Positions 34,359 to 44,417 of a stretch of DNA of 64,000 bases are shown here, piece after piece; the stretch's first letter is position 1, and each line of letters opens with the position of its first letter. Both the position numbers and the translations under genes were made by a program. Source of the stretch: Tetrapyrgos nigripes. Its lineage: Eukaryota > Basidiomycota > Agaricomycetes > Agaricales > Campanellaceae. A model generated the notes under the pieces. It made no database searches and was not told where the DNA came from. It saw nothing but the letters and a program-made list of their open reading frames with translations. The stretch is taken from positions 62,001 through 126,000 of the forward strand of contig JAACJM010000236.1 of the NCBI GenBank assembly GCA_013368315.1. Direction: 5' to 3'.

Positions 34359-35427
34359 CAAGAGGTGTGCAGACAGTTATGGCCAGACCAGACGTTCCTT
34401 TTGGGTTTTAAGGTCAGCCAGACCTCCCCCCCCTCCCCCCTCCTTCCTAAAAAGGAAAGAGATAAGATAAAATTTCCCTTACAAATCATCAAATCAAATC
34501 ACTTTTCCCTCAAGACCACCTTATAGACCCTCTACTGACCTAAAGACACAACAAAAGGAGTGATAAATGCTAATGTGGGATCCATTTTCTTGAGGTAGCA
34601 AATATTTTTCAAAGAAAAGTTTATGATGTCAGACCACTGATGACATCACTACCATGAGAACTACATACCATTTCAGTAGGATTCCACCTAAATAAGGCAT
34701 ATCTAGCATGTCTTCAGCATGTCTTCTGCCTGTTTTTACCCTCCAAGTGTATTTTTGACAGTCTTACTGTGGTCAGGGCCATGGCCCTCGTGGCCCTGAA
34801 CTGACCCCAAACTGACCCCCAGGTCTGGGGTCAGTGGCTATGCCAGGCCAGACCTGGACCTGTAGGTTTGGGCCAGGGTCCAGCATTGGCAAGAAGGTCT
34901 GGACCTGGGTCGGACCTTGAAGTTCCAGGTGCCAGTAGAGCTTGTTTGAGGCAACGTAACAGTCCCCCAACATCTCTGGTGGCTTTTTTGATGCCATGTG
35001 CTGAGCCAAGAGGCCAGCTTCAGCAACTCCCTTAGTGTGATGAAATGTGATCCCAGTCACATACATCCAACTGCAAATGTCATTTCGACACTGTGATGCA
35101 TGTAAACTCACCATTCAGTGACATTTTTACATTGATTTAAAAGGTAGGTGTAGCTATGGTACAGTTTCCTACTTTTGACCACTCTTTCATTAGAAAAAAA
35201 AATTTGGCTTGACCCTTGAGGGCCAGGTTGAGGGCCAGGAAATTTGGTCAAAGACCGGACCTACTCGGACTGCAGCAAGACTGATTTCTGATACTTTGAA
35301 GCAGAGATGACTCCAGAAATTGGTCTATACACTCTGTAGGGCATGATGTACTTTTGGGTCATAAGCCCTCTCCAGACCCCCTCCCCCCCAAGGTCTGGTC
35401 TCAGGTAGACCAGTTGCACACCTCTTG
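34359..35427. mobile_element. 1069-bp hAT-like non-autonomous element with 8-bp target duplication
   Basis: Perfect 13-bp terminal inverted repeats (CAAGAGGTGTGCA ... TGCACACCTCTTG) are flanked by ATTATTTG at 34351-34358 and GTTATTTG at 35428-35435, seven of eight bases equal. An 8-bp duplication and CA(R)GGTGTGCA-type ends are typical of hAT elements. Inside, motifs based on GGTCTGG/CCAGACC recur near both ends and in the middle, as do poly-C tracts (about 34425 and 35385). Such subterminal motif arrays often bind the transposase. No transposase frame is present, so it would need to be moved in trans. Confidence 0.85.
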
Positions 35428-35435
35428 GTTATTTG

Positions 35436-35975
35436 TCATAGGGACAAGCTGCACCAGGATTTTGCTGAGGTAAGCTAGATATTTCCCATGGTCTCTTTCC
35501 ACAAATCCGAATATCATTGCTCTACTATTAGTGCTTTAAACTAGATAGATGATAGTAGGAGGAAATTTTGGAAGCGAGGTGTGGCCAAATTCATGAGGTT
35601 TAGGTGCTGAAAGTGCCAGGCAGCACTACCTGGCATTTATCTGGCAACTACATGTAAGCGTAACTGGTCAGCACAAATGAGCCTCTCTATGGCAAAAATT
35701 TCTTCAATTTTTCTCATACGATGAAGATAACAGATTTACAATGCTATCTACCAGCTCTACAGCATATTGAGAGGTGCAATTCTACAGTCTAATGACTGAC
35801 CAAAATTGTGGGAGTGTCATTAGCTTATGTAACAAGCTCTGGCATGGCCTGTCTCACAAAAGTTACATCCCCCCAGGCCTTCTACCACCCTATCCTCCTC
35901 CCTCTCATACACTCCCTCCATTGAACCCAATGCAATGTCCCACTGATCAATCTTCTTATTATACCACTCCTTATG
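35436..35975. other. Gene-free interval
   Basis: No supported reading frame or repeat; A+T-rich non-coding sequence. Confidence 0.4.
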
Positions 35976-35981
35976 TCTCAA

Positions 35982-36372
35982 CCAAGGGGGTGGCAGAACA
36001 GATATCTGGCACATCACCTGGGGGGAGGGCGGGGGGTCCAAGGTCCTGCTAATTTTTTTTTGGACCCTCTCCAGGTGGGCATCTAAGTAGGTTCCTGAGG
36101 CTGAGGGTGACATGATACCAAGTTTTTCAGAGGTTTTGAAGTGTTTCCAGCTATTTCAGAATAACAAATGTATCAATTGTAAGAGGTCCTCCCTCCTTGT
36201 TGTGGACAATCTGATTAGTAATTATCAATACATGTGATTTTATCTATATCTTATCAGGTAACATGTGACTTCAGATTTACCATATATGGAAGGAGAGGGG
36301 TGAGGGTCAGAGGGTCTTGCTAATTTTTTTTTGGAGGAGATGTATGGAATTTCTATTCCACCACCCCCTTGG
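35982..36372. mobile_element. 391-bp terminal-inverted-repeat element (non-autonomous)
   Basis: Ends are CCAAGGGGGTGG ... CCACCCCCTTGG, with TCTCAA directly outside on both sides (35976-35981 and 36373-36378). The inner flanks also mirror each other (TGCTAATTTTTTTTTGGA near 36045 and CTTGCTAATTTTTTTTTGGAG near 36317 are direct copies). No coding capacity. Superfamily not assigned. Confidence 0.7.
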
Positions 36373-36378
36373 TCTCAA

Positions 36379-38978
36379 CCCATGTCTCCATTCAGCAGGC
36401 AACCTTTCATACCCCACCAATGCACCCATCCACCCCCAGCTACAGCTCCAGACATGATTAATTTAATCATCGTGGTTTTGAAGGTCTCTTCATATGTATA
36501 CCTCATTTTCTGTAGAGCGCTCAATTCCAACTCATCTAACCTCTCGGCATATACATGTTGGTTGAATTCCCCTTTATCCATGATTGTCCGTATGGTTGGG
36601 GAGGCGTTGGTATATTTGGTAGAGACATATGGCCAAGCGCATTTGAGTAAGGTGTTTACATTGTGCTTGGTGTGAATTGCGTTTAGGCAAAGGGAACGGG
36701 TTAGGGCAGAGACAGGAGAGAGCACATTGGGGGTCTGCATGTGTAACAGGTGTTACCATATTTAGATATTTACCACGGGTATTGTAGACCCCATCTCTTC
36801 CATAAGTAGTTGTAAATTTCTTTTTTTCCTACTTTCACTGTTGTTGCCTCGCCGCCTCTGTACATAGACACTACTCTAGGCTCTGTGTGGCTCAGATCTG
36901 AACCCTGTTTACATTGAGGCTGAGGCTGACCGGTGAACCCCACTTTACAGCATGGGTGATTGCGTGAATTTCCATTTGGATGGCTTGGTGGAACTTGGAA
37001 GATAACCTGGGGACAAAGATGCTCCTGTAGGGATAAGGGAGTGCTTGGAAAAATGGAGTTTAAAACTTGCATAGGGAGGTATTTACATAAGCGAAATATT
37101 TATTTTATTGCCTATAGTATATATGGAGATCCCAGATGGAAGACTTCGCATGACATGATGTGATGCCAATATATCCAAAGTGCTCTATGAGGCCGAAGAA
37201 TGAGGCTGAGTTCTTTACACTGCGTTTCCGCATGTGGCTATGTCTAATTGGCGCCCCTGTTATTTCTGTGCTTCCTTCCAATTTTACCCATTTATACCTA
37301 TGTCATTGTTTGTCTCCAGTTTCATAGCCATACAGTAGGCAAACAACCATGTCTGGACTGCAGTTTTGCATATAGCACCACAACACTGTCATACCTCAAT
37401 GTCTCCTCTTCCAGCAATCTCTTCTATCTATTTCAAATGCTCTAATTACGAGGCCGAAGAATGAGGACGAGTTCTTTACACTGTGTTTCCATGTGTGGTT
37501 ATGTTGATTTTGTCCCGCTTTCCTCCGTCTGTCTCAATCAAAGTTCTTTCTGATTTTCTCTGGTAATAGAGAATATGTGCCCCTATTCTTGTAAATATTC
37601 CCTTTTCAAGTGCTCAAGGGCTGTATCTTCTCATGTATATTGATTATAGCTCTGCGCCTCTGATTCTACACAATGATCTACACTCTAGTACTTTTCTCAG
37701 AAATTGAACCAGCAATATCTGTTTTTCATTGAATATCTTCACTGGAGTGTGGTCTAGTGTCTTAAATTTGAACTCACCAGACTTGTTTCCACCATGCTCA
37801 GCGCTGGCCCACACCCCTTCATCTACCCCACGAAACATCTCTTTGTTGGCTTTCATCATGCCTCCTAAGGCTGCAATCACTGCCTTTTCTCTCTCTCCCA
37901 GCTTTTCTCGGCATCAAAATCTTGATTGAAATTTCCTCAGTCTGAAAAGATCCACAGCATTTTTCTGGTGCATTCTCTATCTCTATCTTGTCTTCTTGTT
38001 TACTGTCATTGTTATGTTCTCAAGGCAGACCCCATGGTGGTACATCCCATGATTTTTCTTCTTCAATCTACTGATCAGATTATTACTTTTTCAGCTCTAT
38101 GAAACCGGCTTCAATAATGACTGAATAGTAATGAAGACTGAAGATTGTACCTTCAGTCTTCTCCTCGCAATCTGCAGACCTCCTCAAACCTTTCAATTTA
38201 CTCCTGAGGATTGGACAGGCATATTGTTGCTTCCATTGTATACAGAAGGGATTCCAGCTGGCTTTGTCTGTTTGGTTGACTATAAAGCTGGGTACTACAC
38301 TGGCAGTGGAGAGACCATGCTTGGATGGAGTCTAAAACTCATAATCCTCTTATCTGATCCAGTGAAGAGGGAGCAGACAATGTAATTTATTAGTTAGGGG
38401 TCTACATTTTGTTGAGAAAATCGATGATGAGGGCAGGAGCACAATGGCAAGAGCACAATGGCAAAGAGAGAAGCACCAACAAAATATACAATTGTCCTAT
38501 GTATGTACAGTGAGGCAATCAGATAAAGAATAGAATGTAAAAAGAATGTAAAGTTTGTGTACTATACAGTTTTACGGAAAAGTCCGAAACCAGCTGTCTC
38601 CGGCAGATTGTAATTCCAACACATTTACTAGTATTTGTTTCAGCGGTGGATAGAAAAGAAATTTGATAAAAAGTTGATAAAAAAGTAATGTGTATTTTAA
38701 TGTTTTGGAGAGCTCTGGTCTTGTATGCCTCAGTGCTGGCCCACACCCCTTTCATACTAATCACCTGGACCAAGACAAAGAGATTAATGAAGTTCTTCAA
38801 GATGTACATCTTTGTTGACAGTTTGGGTTCTTTAGAATGAAAGCAGCTTGGAATGGTGAACTATATACCTTGTAGATTATATTGTGTCTGAGAATAGGTA
38901 TAGGGGCGCTCAGCACAGGTACTGCCAGGTACCTAATAGCAATGATAAGGCTTTGCACTGTCCAATAATACTGGTACG
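36379..38978. other. Gene-poor interval with minor repeats and transposon-like scraps
   Basis: A ~60-bp direct repeat occurs at 37179-37234 and 37437-37500 (GAGGCCGAAGAATGAGG..GAGTTCTTTACACTG). Minus-strand frames at 37644-37880 and 38519-38809 share GVWAS(A/T)E, preceded by different sequence, and may be scraps of one dispersed element. No complete gene is supported. Confidence 0.45.
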
Positions 38979-39246
38979 TGTTGAATTGGCAAATTAGTAA
39001 GCAGCCATCAACATCAGATTAAATGTAGATTAGATAGTAATCTAGTTAGTTATGCTTACTGTACATCAGAAGTTCTTAGATAAGTAGTCACATGTACTAT
39101 CTAGAACAGTATAAAAGGGCTTGTAGATTGCCCTACAAAAAACAAGGATTTCCCTTACTACTCATCGCTCTTAACCTCTAACAAACCGCTCTAACAAGTA
39201 CTTTTTACATCCCCAGGTAAGTATGCAGTTGCCACTACGTATATAG
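38979..39246 (+). repeat. 5' LTR of the copia element
   Basis: Starts TGTTGAATTGGC and ends ...CGTATATAG, adjacent to the primer site. TATAAAAGGGC at about 39111 is the likely TATA box. It contains a perfect splice donor consensus CAG|GTAAGT at 39214-39222. Confidence 0.92.
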
Positions 39247-39541
39247 GTTATGGGCCCTGCAAGCCCTGGACATTGCACCATCATTGGCAGCCGTCCTAGA
39301 CTGCGTTAATACCTGGTAGCGCCCCTGTGGCTGCTTGAACATCGCTCTCTGAGGCAGACATTCTTTACATGCACCTTCATGGCTGCTGTATGTGCTCAGT
39401 AGCACTTTCATGGCTACAAGGGGATAATCACTGTCATAAGCACACTAAATGCAGCTTTCCATTTATTTCATGGTGTGTCCTTAATGCCGCCGCTTATCTT
39501 GCATATAGCATGTTATGCTGACAGATTGATTATATCCCCAG
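39217..39541 (+). promoter_or_regulatory. Predicted leader intron of the copia transcript (donor in LTR, acceptor before gag)
   Basis: The donor CAG|GTAAGTATG lies in the 3' part of the LTR. A branch-like TGCTGAC near 39517 and acceptor TATCCCCAG end at 39541, only 12 nt before the gag ATG at 39554. Splicing would remove the primer site. This is a prediction from consensus sequences only. Confidence 0.45.
39246..39257 (+). promoter_or_regulatory. Primer binding site for initiator tRNA-Met (half-molecule type)
   Basis: GGTTATGGGCCC immediately after the LTR is complementary (one mismatch-type wobble) to the anticodon stem-loop of initiator tRNA-Met. This priming mode is known for copia. It supports the LTR border at 39245/39246. 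Confidence 0.75.
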
Positions 39542-39553
39542 ATCACATTTGAA

Positions 39554-40551
39554 ATGTCTTCCAGATCAAGCTTCATGTCCACCATTCCAGAACTCACTTG
39601 ATCAAACTATACCCTTTGGGCCAGCAAGTCCAAGTCTTGGCTCCAATCTCAGGGCATCGCCTATGTCCTCAATACTCCTTGTCCCAGAGATATTGAAATT
39701 ACCCCAGCTCCTGCTCCAGCTGCTCCTGCTCCAGCTACTCCTGCTGGTACCACTGCAGGTGCCGCCACAGGAGAAGCTGCTGAAGAAGCATCTCCTACTC
39801 AATTCACCGCTGCTGCCAGCGGCAGTACCATTGATTGGGACAAAGATAACGATAAAGCCATGGGAGTTATCAAACTCCGTGTCACTCAAGCAATTGGTGA
39901 CAAACTTGAGGATATCACCACTGCCAGGAAAATGTGGAGAAAACTCAAGGATCTCTATGGTAGGCCTGGAGCAGCTGAAATCTTTCAGAACTTCAAGCAT
40001 GCCATGAACATCGAGATCCCATGGAATGCTCATCCTGGTGCCGTGATTGATCTCATCAAAATGTATGTCACTCGTATCAATAAAACTGGTGAAAATATGG
40101 CTATCCCCATATACCTTCAATACATGATCGTTATCAACAAACTTCGCTCCAATATCTATGGCTACGTCATTGCCAAAGAAACTCAGGACGACATTGACAC
40201 TTTCAAAGATGGATCCCTTGATGATCTTTGTACTCAAGTCGTCAATACCTGGGAGGCTCATGGCAGAAAGAAACCTCAATCTGCTAATGCCACTAAAATC
40301 ATGGCCATCAAACGTAAAGGCAAACCTCCTGTCTTCGAAGAACAGCAGCAGCAGCGCCATAAAGGCAGCAGCAGTGCTTGGAGAGGCAAAGGCCACAGAA
40401 AATGCGCTGGAGAACAAACATGCCAGAAGCAACAAGCCCAGAGTATGGGTCCTATTAAGTTAGGACATTCACATGTCATACATGTGGCGAAGTTCTTCAA
40501 GGAAACTCTGGCCATCACGGTCACAGAGCCCTCTACCAAAGATGTGTGTAA
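39554..40551 (+). pseudogene. copia gag, interrupted by one TGA and then by the MITE
   Basis: The frame from ATG 39554 reads a typical copia capsid start (SNYTLWASKSKSW), an alanine/proline-rich repeat (PAPAPAAPAPA), and the UBN2-like capsid core with ARKMWRKLKDLYG and LRSNIYGYVIA, then a glutamine/lysine-rich tail. TGA at 39599-39601 interrupts codon 16, where a glycine would be expected. A CX2C half of the zinc knuckle (FTCHTCGE) can be read in an overlapping frame just before the MITE, which truncates the rest. Confidence 0.85.
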
Positions 40552-40830
40552 CACTGGGTGCAAACACTTGTAATTCCTTGGATATACAGAGGAATTACAC
40601 AAGACTTACACTAGTACACTCAATATGTAAGTCCACTTGACTTACTGAAGTATTACCAAAGACCACTGTGAGACTTCATGCCTTACAATAGTCATATATA
40701 ATTGTTCTATTTTTCTTGGTCTCTGGTAATACTTCAGTAAGTCAAGTGGACTTACATATTGAGTGTGCCAGTGTAAGTCTTATGTAATTCCTCTGTATAT
40801 CCAAGGAATTACAAGTGTTTGCACCCAGTG
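40552..40830. mobile_element. 279-bp foldback MITE, PIF/Harbinger-like, copy 2, inserted in copia
   Basis: Same length and ends as copy 1 (CACTGGGTGCAAACAC ... GTTTGCACCCAGTG), flanked by TAA at 40549-40551 and 40831-40833. Inverted repeats of about 112 bp form a near-complete hairpin. It lies inside the copia internal region and is therefore younger than that insertion. Confidence 0.9.
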
Positions 40831-40862
40831 TAAACCATTCTTTAGCGAGTTGGTAAAGCCTT

Positions 40863-41945
40863 TTGACAGATTTTTCTCATCTGTCCAGAATGCCTTTAAA
40901 ACTGCTCGAGGAAATGGGATTAAGCCAACTGGTGAGCTCCTCAGACCTTGAACTAGAAAACATGTCTCATTCTGAAGCCTCTACCTCTACCTCTCTTCCT
41001 TGTCCTTCTATCATCACTGACAGTCGTTCTTTCATGGAACGATAGTATTGGCAAAACCTTGTCACCTCATACCCTGATGGTTTCCATCAATCCAACACTG
41101 ATGCCACCCATGACCAACCTGCTTCCAACAGTTGGGGTGCTACCAACTGGGGTACTCCACAGCAAGAGGAGGCATGGAACAACTTCAGGTGGATGCAGGA
41201 CAAGTGCATGGGAACAGACGACGACACCGAAATGGCCGAGGAGTTCGACAGACTGCCAGACAGCCTTGTTTCCAATGTGGAGAGTATGGACTTGGAGGAG
41301 TTCCAACGAGAAAAGGAGGAGTCCACCAAGCACCTCAGAATGTGGGAGGCCAGTCTCATCGACATGGGGGACTCCAACAAGGAGAACGTTGACCCCAACC
41401 ACAGAACACTCATGGAGCGTCTTCAAACAGTCACCGACAAAATGACCCAAAAGTGGTATGTGGGGGGTTTTGACAGGGAGTACGTCAAGGGCCTCATGGA
41501 GATCAACGAGGACCTTGACCAAATGAGCGCCTCCAATTCATCAGGGTGGAGTCAGGCACAGTCGGTAACCCTGTTATTTGAGGAAATCTCCACGTCCCAC
41601 AGTGCTTCCAACTCGGATGCTGATGGGGATGCTGACTTGATGCCAGACCTCGAACCTCTGTCCAGTTCTCTGGACGTGGATGTTATCTCCCTTGGGTCTG
41701 ACTCTGAGGAGGAGATTATTTCTGAGGGTTGGAATCATGGCAGGTACTACAGGTACGCCACATCCTCTTTCTCTACCATTGTGAATAGAGTATCTGACAC
41801 ATCCCATACAGTGCAGATGATGAGCCCAGTGACATGTGATTTATTATTATCACATGCTCGTAATATATTTATACACACCACTCCTCTATTTATAATGTAC
41901 CAAATATATCATGTCCCTGTGGGACTTATTATTCATCTTGTGTGA
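40863..41945 (+). pseudogene. Acidic extra coding region between copia gag and protease, one TAG stop
   Basis: One frame stays open from 40863 to 41945 except for TAG at 41043-41045. It encodes an acidic, Asn/Ser/Trp-containing protein (NSWGATNWGTPQQEEAWNNF, DSNKENVDPNHRTL, SDSEEE near the end). No zinc knuckle or protease motif is visible in it. I do not recognise the segment. It may be a lineage-specific spacer of this copia family or captured host sequence. The density of acidic residues and lack of stops over 900 nt suggest it was coding until recently. Confidence 0.5.
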
Positions 41946-42860
41946 ATTGCAAGGGAAAGAATACTCTCATCAACCAGAAACATTATGACAATGACTTAAC
42001 TGATTTTGTTGAGTCACACAAAGTAGACCCAATCTCCATTCAAACTGCAAATGGAGTTACCAAAACCAAAACTGCTGGTACCATCATAATACAAAAGGAG
42101 CTCTCTACTTTAAAATAGCTCCAGTTTACTTTGTCGCCAATCTAAATCAACGGTTACTATCACTTGGAACATTCCTACAGTCAGTTCATGGATCAGACAA
42201 ATGGATTATGCTCATGAAGCATGATAAAGTAACAGATGTAGACGGAAATGCAATTCATCGACACTGGTTGACTGGAAGATACCATATACTATCTTCCTCA
42301 CACCAGAACAAACATTGCCTCTTTGGCAGACGTTATGATTTATGAAATCAACTTCAATTTGGCGCATCAACATGCAGGTCACCCTTCTTGTTGTAAGGGG
42401 ACAGTTTCCTTTTTCCTTCACTTCTCCTTTAGGACTTGTTTTTCTTGTTTTATCTGGACTTCATCGACTTGTTTATCTCTGTTTCACTGTTTTCATCATC
42501 CATCATTCGTCATCATTCCACCTTTCCATTACTTCATTTCAACTGTACAGTTTTGTAGATCTTTTCCCAGGCCTTCATACAAGTATATATATACCCCTTC
42601 CCTGCAGGCGAGTATCCTTGAGTTTTTCTCTTTGGATCCCCTCCTGCAGGTACGTAGTATGTCAGCCTTGTATCTTTTAGTTCTGATTTATATATCTTTG
42701 GATCCCCTCCTGCAGTTGTTGAGTGATTGCCTCATGTGTCAGGAGTTGCCCTTACACTCGTGATGTTCTCAAACACCTCCGAACAGATACCGACGGCTGG
42801 CCAGAATTCAATATTCCTATGGAAGCGCCATTATGCCGTGGACGTCTCAAAGGAAAAACA
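41920..42860 (+). pseudogene. copia protease remnant and GAG-pre-integrase region, split by a solo LTR
   Basis: SIQTANGVTKTKTAG (about 42040-42080) and NLNQRLLSLGTFLQ (about 42140-42185) are typical of the stretch between protease and integrase. FNLAHQHAGHPS (42350-42388) is the GAG-pre-integrase motif. It is interrupted by the solo LTR and continues at 42760 with DVLKHLRTDTDGWPEF. The protease active-site DSG triad was not found. Confidence 0.7.
42392..42756. mobile_element. 365-bp solo LTR inserted into the copia element
   Basis: Ends are TGTAAGGG ... CCCTTACA, perfect 8-bp inverted termini with TG..CA. The flanks are CTTGT (42387-42391) and CTCGT (42757-42761), a 5-bp duplication with one mismatch. 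It splits the copia motif GHPS|DVLKHL exactly. No internal region or second LTR is present. GGATCCCCTCCTGCAG occurs twice inside (about 42636 and 42701), a short internal repeat. Confidence 0.88.
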
Positions 42861-42869
42861 CCACAATGA

Positions 42870-43320
42870 GTTTACCCACCATCAGATCTCAAAGAATTCC
42901 CCACTGAATCTTACCACAAATTCAATTATATGATAATCTTTTTGGACGACTTTACATCTAATGCATGGGCATTTCTGTTGAATAACAAGAAAACAGAATG
43001 GCTCACCACGGTTGAGAATCAATACAAAATGAAAGTCAAACAATGGATGTCCGATGCAGGGGGAGAATATATCAAAGGTGCCTTCATCGAAATGTTGAAA
43101 GACAAAGGCATCAAGATCCTTCAAAGCACACCATACACCCCCCAACAAAATGGTCATGCTGAGCCCCTTATGCGCACAATAATGGATAAGGCTGAGGCAA
43201 TGCACAAACACACGTGCCTTCCTGATAGCTGGTGGGAATTTTGTGTCATACATGCAGTATATTTGTATACGCACACTCCAATGCAGTGACATAACTGGAT
43301 AACGCCATATGAAGTTCTTG
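42870..43320 (+). pseudogene. copia integrase core, with TGA stops
   Basis: The retroviral-type integrase core is clear: FLDDFTSNAWAF supplies the first Asp, WMSDAGGEYIKGAF the second, and TPYTPQQNGHAEPLMRTI the region of the catalytic Glu. In-frame TGA codons occur at 42867-42869 and 43287-43289. The chain continues with HNWITPYEVLEKI after the second stop. Confidence 0.88.
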
Positions 43321-44403
43321 AAAAGATAAAGCCTCATATGGCTGTGGAGTGTATGTTTAAATTCCTGGGAAAGTTTGAAAGAACAAACTCGCTTCCAAAA
43401 CAGAACTTATGACCTATCTTGGTCCTACCCCAGGTGGTCATGGTGATCTATTCATGAGAAAAAATAATGCGAAATTTATTGCACCACAAGCAGTATTCAA
43501 CAAAACTTTGTTTCCTCAATGTGAAAAAAGCACAACAAACTCTAAATGACTTCCTATAATGTCAAAAGACGTTCCTAACGATCCTAATGAGGATACTCCT
43601 CAAATATTTAGTGAAGATGAAGACAAACATTTTTACATACCAACCAATGCAACCTCCAAAAGGAGACCTCATGTTTGGCATGACAATGCTGGAAGACAGA
43701 GTCTGCAGAGATTGCCTCTGGAAACGCCACCCCCGAGATCTGAATCTGAACCTGAAACACCACCTCAGCTTCCACAGACACCTCCGAGGCAACCAAGGCA
43801 ATCACTGAATCCACCTCCTGCACCTAGACGGACTCAACGTGATGGGAGAGCACCAAAAACATTTGTGCCAGGCTCTAATCAAGCCTGGAGACAGGGAAGC
43901 GCTCAGCCCCCTGGCATGCATGCACGTGATGCAGACAAACAGGTTGCTACTGATAAATGCGATACTGATAGATCCGCAAGAGAATGTGAGGCATGGTGAC
44001 AGCTAAACCAACCACACGGGACTGCAGCCACAGAACCACAGGATCCCGGTCCTAGTTCCGCAGGACAAAGTGACTCAGGAGACACTGATGAAGGTCTCAG
44101 GCCACATTCATCCACATCAGATGATGAGAATTCTGCATCTAATACAGATGGAAATAACGATCTTGCAGAAGATCAGGCACAACTATGCCGGGAAGGGGGA
44201 GTACAGTTGATAAATCTCTTGCTTAGCAATGCAATTGACTCTAAAGCTCCCCGTGAACGGACACTCCGAGAAATATTGCTCCTACCAGATAGAGAGCAAG
44301 AGGAATGGAGAATCGCTTGGTGTGAAGAACTAGAGGTACTTCGCAGGCACAGAACTTTCCAACTCTTAGATTGTCCTGAGAATAGGAAAGTCATAAAAAA
44401 CTG
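43321..44403 (+). pseudogene. copia integrase-to-RT hinge region, frame-broken
   Basis: LGPTPGGHGDLFMRKN (about 43415-43465) belongs to the integrase C-terminal region. It is followed by a Pro/Glu/Ser-rich hinge (43559-43999) and then EEWRIAWCEELEVLRRHRTF (about 44310-44360), which starts the RT domain. Stops at 43997-43999 (TGA) and a small deletion at ~44400 remove the expected residues before DGRKKVRLIAKGFSQ. Confidence 0.75.
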
Positions 44404-44417
44404 ATGGTCGAAAGAAG

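Noticed and set aside
39602..40435. 277-codon minus-strand open frame
   Set aside because: It is antisense to copia gag and an accident of the codon use there; the plus strand has the recognisable capsid.
41067..41522. 151-codon minus-strand open frame
   Set aside because: Antisense to the acidic copia region; no domain and no independent support.
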